Shown: in pieces, positions 54,991 to 64,000 of the stretch
How the letters are laid out: each line of letters opens with the position of its first letter
Position numbering within the stretch: position 1 is the first letter of the stretch
Notes under the pieces: generated by a model
The model's input: only the letters and a program-made list of their open reading frames with translations
Told to the model about the DNA's origin: nothing
Database searches by the model: none
Program-made: the position numbers and the translations under genes
Source of the DNA: Candidula unifasciata
Lineage: Eukaryota > Mollusca > Gastropoda > Stylommatophora > Geomitridae
Assembly (NCBI GenBank): GCA_905116865.2
Contig: CAJHNH020000504.1
Span: forward strand, 532,318-596,317
Reading direction: 5' to 3'
Length of the DNA stretch: 64,000 nt

Positions 54991-55249
54991 AAAGACAGAC
55001 ATATTTTCTACAGCAATAACAGATCAAGCAGATGTAACACTAAAGACAAAAGCGATTAAAGTAACAGATCAATTTACTTATTAAGGTAGTCATTTTGATA
55101 AGGAGGGAAATAAAAAGATATTATGAAACACACTGACAAGTTATTGGCAACTTTTAAAAGCCCTAACAAAATAAGGAATTCTAAATTGCATAGTTTTAAA
55201 ACCATTTTTTGTGTTTCACTTCTAATGTATTTCAGTTTTAACATATGCC

Positions 55250-55650
55250 AGTTGAAGTTGGAGAACCACTAGAGACATGCGACAAAAGTTAAAAATTGCT
55301 ACCCAGATAGGTGAAATGGTCCCTTACTATTACTGGTTTGTTCTTAAGCTTGACATCTACATAAACCGTTGTTGGTATCTTAATATATTCTTTTTCTCAA
55401 ACCTTATGTGTAGTCCTATCTTGATGCTGTAGATGACAAATCATCTGTTTTTCTTTGCATGTCTGTATTTAAAAAAAAAATCCTAACAGGACATCTTCTG
55501 CAAAATCATTATCTTCCAGTTATCTATTCTCTGCCCAATCAATGCCAGTATTACATTTGCAACATTTGCTCGTTATCTAGTCAATGGCTACTCCAAACAA
55601 CAAGGGTGATAGAATACAAGCTTGTTTCAATATGTCAACAACACTGACTA
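55250..55650 (-). pseudogene. Non-LTR RT fragment (motifs B-E), minus strand
   Basis: On the minus strand, ACILSPLLFGVAID (motif B) is followed by broken sequence and YVDVKLKNKPVIVRDHFTYL then GS (motif E region). It lies upstream of the 54.7-kb fragment in element orientation although it is later in the protein, so the two are rearranged or independent. Confidence 0.55.
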
Positions 55651-55654
55651 GTTA

Positions 55655-55924
55655 CTTAAGTATCTCTAACATATATTTTAGTATGTCCAATGTTATGGTC
55701 GATTTATGCATCATACACTCTCAATTCAAACCACGTGCGGGACTGGCCTTTGGCTTCTGCAGGAAAGTTTGGCACTTTGTGATTAAAAATCGGAATAACA
55801 TATAATGGAAAGTTGTGAAGGTCAACTCTCCACATCACTTCCCCGACTCTGTAGCTTACTATATAAACATATCATATGTCTGAAACCACATACATATGTG
55901 TTTTGTGTAATTCAGAATATACAT
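55655..55924. other. No gene recognised
   Basis: No coding domain or repeat is seen before the hAT-like terminus. Confidence 0.5.
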
Positions 55925-55932
55925 GTATATAC

Positions 55933-56924
55933 TAGGGCTGTACCGAATATTTGCTTTGGGGCCGAATAGTGGACCTAATACCTATTCTGTATTTGGCCGA
56001 ATACTTGCGGTCTAGCCGAATACGAATAGTGGTTACCTTACACCCGTTTCTGCATACGCTGCGATTGACTGAAATAACTCTCTCATTAAAACAATAGTTG
56101 CTGTTGCCTAAGTCTGTCATAGCGGGGGAAACTGCAACCCAGTTGTGTGGTTCAGCAGCTGGCAAGGTCTTTGTCTGCTGACTTGACCAAGGCATTACAG
56201 CAGAGGTTCTCAAACTGGGTGCGTATGCCAGGGGTGCTGCAGCGAAAATCAAGAAAAGTCAGCTATAAATTGTGACATTATTAAAGAAGACATGAAGATA
56301 CTTAAAAGTTAAAATTTAAATTGTCTTTCCTAGCCACTGTCGAAAAATTACAGCTTATGCAATATATATTTTTCATTAAAGGTTAGAAAAAGAATTCTTG
56401 CTTGCTACATACATCCAGTTTTAACATATGGTTGTGAGTCCTGGACAATCGGTAGGCAGGCCAAACAATTTCTTGAGGTCTCAGAGATGTGGTTTTACAG
56501 AACAACGCTTAAAATACCTTGGACAGCTACACACAAAAAAAGCAACCAAGAGGCTTTGAAAGAGGCGGTAGCCTGAAGACAACAAATAACAGACATCAGA
56601 AAGAGACAGTCATCATGTTTCAGCCATGTTATGAGAAGAGGGAAAATGGAACAAGTGGTGACCACTAGAAAGATCTCTGGAAGGAGGGATAGAAGAAGAT
56701 AAAGAGAGAAGATTCTTGACAGTCTTGTTGCATGGAATGGAGGTGTGTCAGCACACGAACTAATATATGCTGCAGGAGATCACAGATTGTGGCGAGGCAT
56801 AATCGCCCATGCCAGTCGGCAAGGCTCCTAATGATAATGATACACTATTCGTATTCGGCCAAATAGTTGGTACTGCTATTCGTAGTCAGTTGAATAGCGA
56901 AAATCACTATTCGGTACAGCACTA
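55933..56924. mobile_element. Non-autonomous hAT-like DNA transposon with nested retroelement
   Basis: The left end TAGGGCTGTACCGAATA and right end TTCGGTACAGCACTA are imperfect inverted repeats that continue inward with the CCGAATA/TATTCGG motif. The flanks GTATATAC (55925-55932) and ATATATAC (56925-56932) are an 8-bp target-site duplication with one mismatch, the hAT hallmark. A second hAT-type end (CAGAGGTTCTCAAACTGGGT) is buried at about 56200-56219. No transposase frame is present, and a retroelement 3' end (56375-56841) occupies its centre. Confidence 0.7.
56375..56841 (+). mobile_element. Non-LTR element 3' end nested in the hAT-like transposon
   Basis: KRILACYIHPVLTYGCESWT, LEVSEMWFYRTTLKIPWTAT, ITDIRKRQSSCFSHVMRRGK and LVAWNGGVSAHELIYAAGDH then RLWRGIIAHASRQGS form the C-terminal connector and tail of a widespread non-LTR ORF2 type, with two internal stops. 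It ends TAATGATAATGAT, a microsatellite tail. Confidence 0.8.
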
Positions 56925-56939
56925 ATATATACATTTATG

Positions 56940-57120
56940 CTTCGTAATGCTGGGGTGCCGGGTTCAATCCCAGCTGCAGGCCTTGCGCATTGCATTGCTT
57001 TTGACTGTGGTATCAAGAAGCCGACTGTCCAGAAGCAATGGCAAACTACTGTACGTAAATTTGCCTAGAAAAACCACAACAGTTGGTGTTGGTTCTGTAA
57101 CGTCCTGTTAAGGATGCGCA
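56940..57120 (+). mobile_element. tRNA-related SINE-like fragment
   Basis: GCCGGGTTCAATCCCAGC (about 56955-56972) is a perfect B box with T-arm pairing. The downstream body has AAGCAATGGCAAACTACTGT, and the TA microsatellite follows. The A box is not preserved, so it is either truncated or a tRNA pseudogene. Confidence 0.5.
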
Positions 57121-57133
57121 ACTAACAACATAC

Positions 57134-57134
<1 letters not shown>

Positions 57135-57206
<72 letters not shown>
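57135..57206. repeat. (TA)n microsatellite
   Basis: About 72 bp of TA dinucleotides with one C interruption. Confidence 0.97.
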
Positions 57207-57985
57207 AAACTAGATAGATGGGTGGAACATTATCTGGAACTGTATTCATTTGATACTCAACTAACAGTTGGTGCTCTTAATGCCATAAAGATGCTACCAA
57301 CTCTTGACTATCTGGACGCATTTCCAACAATTGTAGAAATTAGGAATGCTAATGATGAACTGGCTTCGGGGAGACCCCCAGGCAGAGATGGAGTTCCTTT
57401 TGAGATCATCAGGAGTAGGAAAAACGTTCTAACCCCACACATTTATCAGCTAATAACACTCTGATGGCGAGACAGGTTCTGCAAGACTTCAAAGACTCAA
57501 GCATCATAACTATGCAAGCATCATAACTAAACAAGGATGATTGGAGAGACTACAATAACTACAAGGGAATATCACTGCTGTGTACTGTTGGAAAAGTACT
57601 TTGCTGGAATTGTTCTACATAGACTCCAGATCCTTTGAGACCAGGTTTACCTAGAGTCGCAGTGTGGCTTTCGTGGTAACCGGTCTATTACTGATATGAT
57701 ATTTTCATTACGACAGTTTGCAGGAACAATGACGTGAACAAAATCAACTACTGTATGTTGCTTTTACTGATCTTACCAAGGCATTTGATTTGGTTAGTCA
57801 AATAGGCCTGTTCAGCACGCTAACAAGGATAGGATTTCCACCTACCGTACTGGGCATATTGAGTCGTTCCACACAGGTATGAAAGGTATAATCACGGCCG
57901 ACTCTATTTATAGGCCAACTGGGTCAAAGGTGATTCCCATTCTTGTGCAAGTACAAAGTCCCTCTGTGTTCAGTTTTTATGGAGG
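57207..57985 (+). pseudogene. Non-LTR RT fragment, N-terminal half
   Basis: MLPTLDYLDAFPTIVEIRNA, NDELASGRPPGRDGVPFEII (57222-57464), then frames with QGNITAVYC, SQCGFRGN-like and VAFTDLTKAFDLVSQIGLFS (motif A) at 57600-57820. It breaks off after motif A near 57985. The same protein type resumes at 59.88 kb. Confidence 0.75.
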
Positions 57986-57989
57986 AGAT

Positions 57990-58815
57990 GTATATACAAA
58001 TTAAACTACAGTTTCAATAATTTGCGACATATTTTTTAGAATTATCTATATATTATATATCATTTTGAAAGTAAATAAATGTGCTTTAAAATATAACAAT
58101 AAAGGCTTTTACAAACAAAAATGCTTTTGCTACAGTCAACGTGAACATAAACATCAATAACTTGTAGATATAAACTGGATGCAATTCTAGCAGAAGTAAA
58201 GAAATATCAGTGCTAACTCTTTGATTCTGAGAGGGTTTTTGATAAAAAGGGGGGGGGGGGGGACTGACATTTGTACTTTATATTAAATTTATCGCATAAA
58301 AATACTGCTGTGAAACATACACATACCATACATAACATAAATATAAATGATTAATGGTTATTTTTACTATTAGTAGACTACTACAGCATATAATTATACT
58401 GCTATTTAATAAATAGTAAACAAGCACAATCAATATGAAATTGATGTGTGAAATAATTTTTCACCCAGAGCAGTTTTCTTAACAGTACTTATAGCACTAT
58501 TAACTATTTATCCTCGAGGTACAAACAGCGCAAACAAATTTGTTCAGTTTCATCTTGTTGGACGAAGTCAGTTCCTTATCATTGTGGTTTTTTTTATAAT
58601 TGTTTAAAAATACATCACACATATTTCTAAATACTGCATGCAACAACGTGTATAAGTATTATGAATGGTATATTATTTTAAGGGTAATTAAAGCACATTT
58701 TAAAAAGACCATATAACTGCAAATACTGAGCAGCATGCATATATCAAACAGAAAAATTCCCCATATGGATACCGAGTCTCATTGTTCAAAACAGTGTTTT
58801 GGAACAAGACTAAAG
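57990..58815. other. Interval between RT halves, no gene
   Basis: AT-rich DNA with a G-tract at 58249-58262. The segment 58379-58428 recurs at about 59264-59313 with changes (CATATAATTATACTG core). Confidence 0.6.
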
Positions 58816-58818
58816 CCC

Positions 58819-59232
58819 AGAAGTAGATGAACAACTAGAAGTTTCTGCCAGAGTTTGCAGACAGTGATCGCAAAAAATAAGATGATTCACAAAAATAAAC
58901 ACAGACCGCACAACTGCAAATATGCATAAGAAGTAGATGAACAACCAGAAGTTTCTGCCAGACTTTACAGCCATTGATTGCGAAGAAGAAGATGATTCAC
59001 AAAAATGAACACAGACCGTACAACTGCAAATATACATAAGAAGTAGATGAACAACCAGAAGTTTCTGCCAGAGTTTACAGCCAGTGATCGGGAAGAAGAA
59101 GATGATTTTAAAAAATGAACACAGACCGTACAACTGCAAATATGCATAAGAAGTAGATGAACAACCAGAAGTTTCTGCCAGACTTTACAGCCAGTGATCA
59201 CGAAGAAGAAGATGATTCACAAAAATGAACAC
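58819..59232. repeat. 110-bp tandem repeat, about 3.8 copies
   Basis: The units begin AGAAGTAGATGAACAACCAG at 58819 (one base different), 58929, 59039 and 59149, spaced exactly 110 bp; the last is cut at about 59232. Each contains AGTTTCTGCCAGA and a GAAGAAGAAGATGATT block (degraded in copy 1). The minus-strand frames here are repeat translations, not genes. Confidence 0.95.
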
Positions 59233-59234
59233 AA

Positions 59235-59875
59235 ATGGTTGAGGAATAATATTATGAGTGTACTTCTACAACATATAATTATACTGTTAGTCAACAATTA
59301 GTAAAGAGGCAGACAGTAACTTGCTCTGAGAGGTTAGTTAGTAAATAAAATATTGTTTTTATCCACTTACCCAGAGCTCTGAAATATCTTGACACAAGGT
59401 ATCCACAGCGTAGTTGCACCATTTATGCACAGTCAATATAAAAGCAATAGTTTTCTTCCAACGCAAGATAGTTTGCACCTGACAACTGACGATATTCTCC
59501 AGATCTGGCTTCTAAATTACCTGTTTGTATTACCCCAAAAGTATGATTTCCACATTCAAGGTAAAAAAAAAAATATTAACAGCCAGTTAAAAAAAAAAAA
59601 AAAATTACTGACTATACACAGTGACAAACACATATCACAACACGACTGTCTACCGTGAATTTAAATTCAAATTGCTGTAATCTAACAGCAAAGTTTGAAA
59701 ATCTTGTAAATCCATTTCACAATATCCGCTTGTCGATTTGTAATACGAATACGTTCAGAACACAGAACTTTGCAAGCACACTAAAATGTCACACAATGCA
59801 ACACATGAAAACGGCTTGCAGTAACCAGTTTTCGAGGGAACTTCGCCAAATTGTCACGTGATTTTAGTCAGAAGG
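59235..59875. other. No gene recognised
   Basis: Contains the second copy of the 58379 segment (59264-59313) and A-tracts at 59562-59602. Confidence 0.5.
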
Positions 59876-59879
59876 GCCT

Positions 59880-60510
59880 ATTACAGAAGGATCTAGTATA
59901 ATCAACCTCAATGGTGTAACATCGGAGGAGTTTGTAATCAACAACGGAGAGAAGCATGTATGTGTACTTGTTCCTACCCTCTTTGGAATATACTCCTCAC
60001 TTCTTTTGGAACATGCCTGTCGAGGTCAAGAGGGTGGTATATTCACCAACTCTCGATCTGATGGCAACCTTTACAATGCTCGTAGGTTGAAGGCAAAAAC
60101 CAAGATAAGTATTGTACTTGTTAGAGAGCTGCTGTTTGCCGATAATGCCACTCAGAGGAGGAGCTGCGATGTTTATTGTCTGCATTTGCTAATGCATGCT
60201 GTGAGATTGGACTAACAATCCAAAAAAAAAAAAAAAAAAAAGTTATGGTGAAAGATGTTATTGATTGACTGACAGTCTACAATGTCTGTGAAGTGCTGAA
60301 GACAGTTGACGATTTAACTTATCTGAGTTTCACAGTGAATAACAAACTATTGCTGGGTCAAGAAATTAACATCAGAATAAGTAAGGCAGCAAAGAGCAGA
60401 TAAAAAAAAAAAAAACGAATTTGTGAGAACAGAAAGCTCACGATTAAAATAAAAACTTTTGTCTATCAAGTTTGTGTTCTCAGCACTCAGCTGCTATTGT
60501 ATTTTGTGTG
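59880..60510 (+). pseudogene. Non-LTR RT fragment, C-terminal half
   Basis: CVLVPTLFGIYSSLLLEHAC (motif B), SDGNLYNARRLKAKTKISIV, LVRELLFADNAT (motif C with the second D changed to N), VVKTVDDLTYLSFTVN-type motif E, INIRISKAAKSR and KLTIKIKTFVYQVCVLSTQL. It directly complements the half at 57.2-58.0 kb, so it may be the same insertion split by 1.9 kb. The ADN box makes it inactive. It is followed by a GT microsatellite (60504-60522). Confidence 0.75.
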
Positions 60511-60529
60511 TGTGTGTGTGTGATAAACT

Positions 60530-61690
60530 TTGTGCGCTGCATGGCATTATCATCCACAAAGCGAGTGTAAGTAAAATTTGAGTTCGATAGCTTAAAAGGA
60601 AGCAAGGTAAAATCGAAAGCGAAGCCTGTCCCACATTTGCATATTACCTATAAAGTGAAAGCAATACAATATAATAGTAAAGAATTTAGCATAATGGATA
60701 CAGAAACTGACCATTAACATGTAATATATGAACTGTAGCAGAGCGGTGAAATTATAAATCAAGCTGATGAGGAAGACTGGCGTGTTCTTTCTGAAAGTAT
60801 TACAGTCTATAGTAAACCCATTTGTGTGATGATCCAATAATATGTAAGCCTACATCTTACCCAGAGATACAAATTATATAATCAGTATAATCTATATCAA
60901 GGCCATCGATGTATATGTATCGTCTGGCCACAAATCAGTCTGATTTCATGCCCCAATCTCTATCAAGGATGCGTACACAGCTGAGGAAGTGGAAATTAAG
61001 TTTTTACAAGTCGCCAAAGGACAATTGATTGACCTCTACCAACTCAGCACAGTCTGGAAACAGTGATGTGATGTGTATGTCAGTTGCAATGACCCGTATA
61101 CCCCTATGGCGGATAAGAGGTGTTGTCTTAGTTGGCAGACACCTTACAGCGGCAGTCCTCCATCAGTGCGTCCACCAATCATAGCCGGTGAGCGGCAGCA
61201 CTGTGAAAGCAAATCATAAAAGGGCCTATGTACCCGAGAGCAGGAATATGCATTGAGAGCAAGATGCTTTGACGTCATAATCTCAGTGCATGAATACCTG
61301 GTGCCTGGACCAGCTGTTCAAAACCTGACTGTTCCAGAAACTGAGACGACATGGTCTCCTCCCGTAACATTTGATCCGACACTGAATTACCACAAAGGGG
61401 AGGCGTTTGGAAATCAGAGGTCCAATGTATATACTTTTCGACTGTCATGGACAGTGCACTCACATTCGCTCCTATCTCTGCTAAAGCATCCTTGTTACAC
61501 GGTCTTTTCCAGGTCAGCTCTGTGATGTTCAACGTCTCAATGTTAGGCCCCTCCAGGGATTTTACTGTGCGAAGAGCAACACATGCTTAACCTCAAGTAA
61601 ACTGTTTGTTTTCTAGATAGATTACAACACAATCTACAGGTCTGTTGTAGCCTACTATAAAACTGTGGGAAGCATCCTTCTCTGTCGGTC
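60530..61690. other. No gene recognised; promoter-like motif cluster at 61165-61280
   Basis: CCAAT at 61175-61179, CATAAAAGGG at 61215-61224 and a perfect CRE (TGACGTCA, 61270-61277) lie within 105 bp, as in an RNA polymerase II promoter or an LTR U3. No coding frame of known type follows. Confidence 0.35.
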
Positions 61691-61699
61691 GTTAAACCT

Positions 61700-61870
61700 C
61701 ACCAGGACCGTAAAACGAGCGACCCACACCCGAGGACCCATTAGGATGAAGATCACCCGGCCACAAGTACCAGAAACCCAGTTCAACCGTTGGGTTGTAT
61801 TAGGGCCTCAGAACTACAGCCGGGTGGAGCTTTTAAATAACAAAAAATTGCACCCACGTGTTATCTTGTG
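61700..61870 (+). repeat. Diverged direct repeat, copy 1
   Basis: ATTAGGATGAAGATCACC, CAGAAACCCAGTTCAACC, TTGGGTTGTATTAGGGC and GGGTGGAGCTTTTAAATAAC occur in the same order in copy 2 about 365 bp downstream. Confidence 0.75.
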
Positions 61871-62064
61871 TCACCAAAATCTATACGAACAGATGGCATG
61901 TCCGTGTAACACATCTGATTACGGCGAAACTGTGTGTGTGTGTTGTTTTTAAACAAGTGTTTATTTGGTGATAAGCAAGATTAATAATATTTTGATTCAC
62001 ATTAAGAGTTGTTTTAATTTAAATAATTATTGTGGTGTGAAGTTATGAAGTTCAACCCCGCCAG

Positions 62065-62240
62065 GACATCACACTGAACGATAAACATCGGTGACACAAA
62101 GTGCCACAATTCGGATGAGGATTACCAGGGAACAGGTCGCAGAAACCCTGTTCAACCCAAAGGCTGGGTTATATTAAGGCTCCCCGGCAACAGCCAGGGT
62201 GGGGCTTTTGAAACAACAAATAAATTGCGTCCAAGTTAGG
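62065..62240 (+). repeat. Diverged direct repeat, copy 2
   Basis: ATTCGGATGAGGATTACC, CAGAAACCCTGTTCAACC, CTGGGTTATATTAAGGC and GGGTGGGGCTTTTGAAACAA parallel copy 1. The RNase H fragment begins directly after it. Confidence 0.75.
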
Positions 62241-62610
62241 GACACGAGTTCCCGGGTAATTAGTATCCTTTGGATGCTTTCTCTAGGTCATGCCGGTGTG
62301 TTGGGAAACGAGCAGGCAGATAGACTGGCCGGTTCTGCACCACTTAGAGGTGAATTGAAGTATAACATGCTAGACACTGCGAGGGCCCTTTGCGCAGGCA
62401 CACATAGATCATTACGGTCTGAGGAGAATAGTGATGGGGAAAGTTATCGCGGTTTTTGGCCGACGCTCAGTACTCAAGGGAAAGGCAAGACTGATGTTCA
62501 ATCAGCCAGTTACTGATACCATCGGAACTGGAACTCTTTGATTGCTAATGAAGATGGGAACGGAGCGCTTATGGGAGTGTCCCGAGTGCTATGATGTCGA
62601 TTCTTATTTC
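62240..62610 (+). pseudogene. Nimb-like RNase H C-terminal fragment
   Basis: SRVISILWMLSLGHAGVLGN and EQADRLAGSAPLRGELKYNM (the H and D positions are kept), then about 50 codons to a stop. Further on GTERLWECPEC-like codons (about 62560-62595) form the C-terminal knuckle. It is closest in wording to the minus-strand copy at 26.3 kb. Confidence 0.75.
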
Positions 62611-62824
62611 AACATTTATTCTTCCATTACTTCCACTAGGGCATATTTAGCAATTTTATTTACTTGATGTTGTAGCTGGTCATAAAATATATCTTTATCA
62701 TCGTCATTAGTTAAGGCGGTAAAACATCAGTTAGACAACCCCAAACAAGGGAAATCTAGGAAACCCCAGACCAAACCACTATTCTAGGGGTGTTATGAAA
62801 TGTCTTCGTTCCGTATTCACGCAC

Positions 62825-62885
62825 AGTTATGAGTTGGATTATCTTCACAGCACTCCGGACACATCCATATGTGCCCAGTCGACAA
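62825..62885 (-). mobile_element. Nimb-like 3' end snippet, minus strand
   Basis: ATCTTCACAGCACTCCGGAC, then ACATCCATATGTGCCCAGTC, resembles the 3' ends at 26.1 and 54.2 kb in inverted orientation relative to the preceding RNase H fragment. Confidence 0.5.
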
Positions 62886-62949
62886 ACGAAAATTTCGGAA
62901 ATGACGTGAGTTCACGACATATTTTCGACTGTCAGGTCAAGCGCATTTT

Positions 62950-63505
62950 ATTGTAAAAAAAAATACAAAAGTGTCAGCTGAGACAGTTCAAAAGATCGTT
63001 CATAAGAAACTGCAGTTTTGGAAGGTGTATTCAAAGTAGGTACCACGGATGTTGACAGACCATCAGAATGAGGAAGGCAGGGGATAGTGTTTGAGCCATT
63101 GATGCCTTTTCGGAGCGGAGGATGATGCAGGATAGTGGCAGGCTATGAATCATGGTGTCACCACTTTGAGCCCAGCAGAAAAAGAGAGAAGCATGTTGTA
63201 TGACTTAAAACAAATACACAAATACATAAGTAAACAGTTAAAGGTTTCCGCTGGTAAGATTATGCTGAGCGAATTTTTGTGTTCAAACCAAAAAGGACGA
63301 TTGTTGGCAGACTTTTAAAGAACCTGGTGTCAACATCAATTCTACCCATGACTTGGAAATAGAAGAAAGCTGCCAAAAACCCACCAAGAATAAACGTCCT
63401 GACATGCTTTCTCGCGGTGTGATTTTGTTGCACTCTAATGCCTGTCTGCATCTAACAAAGATTGTGCAGGAAGCGGTAGCAATTCTGCAGCATCCTGTCT
63501 AAATT
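62950..63505 (+). pseudogene. Second mariner transposase fragment, heavily mutated
   Basis: VSAETVQKIVHKKLQFWKVY then VPRMLTDHQ (the usual KWVP..LT..), AGYESW-like codons where GDETW is expected, SPAEKERSML, KVSAGKIMLSEFL, then FKEPGVNINSTHDLEIEESC and KRPDMLSRGVILLHSNACLH (usual LLHDNARPH, so the second catalytic D is S). It ends near 63500. Two of three catalytic positions are lost. It is a different mariner lineage from the 53-kb copy. Confidence 0.7.
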
Positions 63506-63509
63506 CCTG

Positions 63510-64000
63510 ATTATTAGCAATGTGATTTTCGAACAAAACAAAAAAGATAGAAGCAACAGATTTGCACAATTTATTGCCTGACATATTTTGCTGCATCTTG
63601 TCAGGTGCATACTACAGTAACAATGAAACAACTTAAGCAAATAAGTGAATCATTTATAATTTTAGTACAAATACGACCACACCCAAAAGCAACTGCTTGT
63701 TTTATCTGAGTAACCGCTAGGTCACTAGTAGGTCCTTTTGTTTACAAAGTTCAGGAGGGAAGTAACGACTCGTGTCTGCTTTTCTTTCTCTCTACCGATC
63801 ACTGTTTTATCGTTTTGAAGAAACACCGTTGCATTTTTTGTCTGTTTGCTATTTTTAGAAAAAATTCACCTTTGTCAATGCGTTGAATTATGATACAGAA
63901 GATTTCAAAATTTGTGATGTGCTCTCTGTATGATATGCCAAAAATCTGTCGAAAAGATTTAATTTACAATGTGTGTATTTTCTTTCAAAGTTTCGCATAT
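63510..64000. other. Window end, no gene recognised
   Basis: AT-rich DNA, no repeat or domain seen. Confidence 0.5.

Noticed and set aside
58810..59201. Repetitive minus-strand ORFs resembling a secreted or membrane repeat protein
   Set aside because: The frame is simply the 110-bp array, which is not a multiple of three, so the frames shift between units.

Overview
The window reads as AT-rich nuclear DNA from an invertebrate animal. The only host gene I can assemble end to end is a seven-exon orthologue of RIMOC1 (C5orf51), the RAB7A-interacting subunit associated with the MON1-CCZ1 complex. It lies on the + strand from 11217 to 43119. Almost everything else is decayed mobile DNA. A mollusc or other lophotrochozoan is my best guess, from the abundance of RNase H-bearing Nimb/I-like retrotransposons together with RTE-like, RLE-type, hAT and mariner elements. 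The sequence alone does not prove the phylum.

Region by region. 1-6.2 kb holds two Nimb/I-like non-LTR elements, one on each strand; the minus-strand copy is interrupted by a poly(A)-ended insertion. 6.4-6.8 kb has a piece resembling the NRF (nose-resistant-to-fluoxetine) domain on the minus strand. 7.5-9.4 kb carries an LTR with a purine tract and part of an LTR-retrotransposon interior. RIMOC1 exon 1 is at 11.2 kb. Intron 1 (7.8 kb) carries a 178-bp tandem repeat and a deleted hAT transposon. Exon 2 at 19.1 kb sits between two related hAT remnants in the same orientation. Exons 3, 4 and 5 are at 21.5, 24.9 and 25.1 kb. Intron 5 (8.5 kb) holds Nimb-like, RTE-like and LTR-element remains, the last with a SINE-like insertion flanked by a 15-bp target-site duplication. 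Exon 6 is at 33.7 kb. Intron 6 (8.8 kb) contains an RLE-type non-LTR element with zinc finger, reverse transcriptase and restriction-like endonuclease, an RTE-like element and a Nimb-like fragment. Exon 7 at 42.7-43.1 kb ends the gene.

Downstream of RIMOC1 are an I-like element (44.6-46.4 kb), an RTE-like element with the longest ORF of the window (545 codons, 49.0-50.65 kb), a 1.5-kb minisatellite of 26-bp units directly after it, a mariner with a mutated catalytic site, a 992-bp hAT-like element with recognisable ends and 8-bp duplication, a 110-bp tandem array, and further reverse transcriptase, RNase H and mariner pieces. Long poly-G tracts and dinucleotide microsatellites are scattered throughout.

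No operon, CRISPR array or clearly new multigene system is visible. The most informative content is the complete RIMOC1 exon structure and the fine record of element nesting, microsatellite birth and repeat turnover around it.
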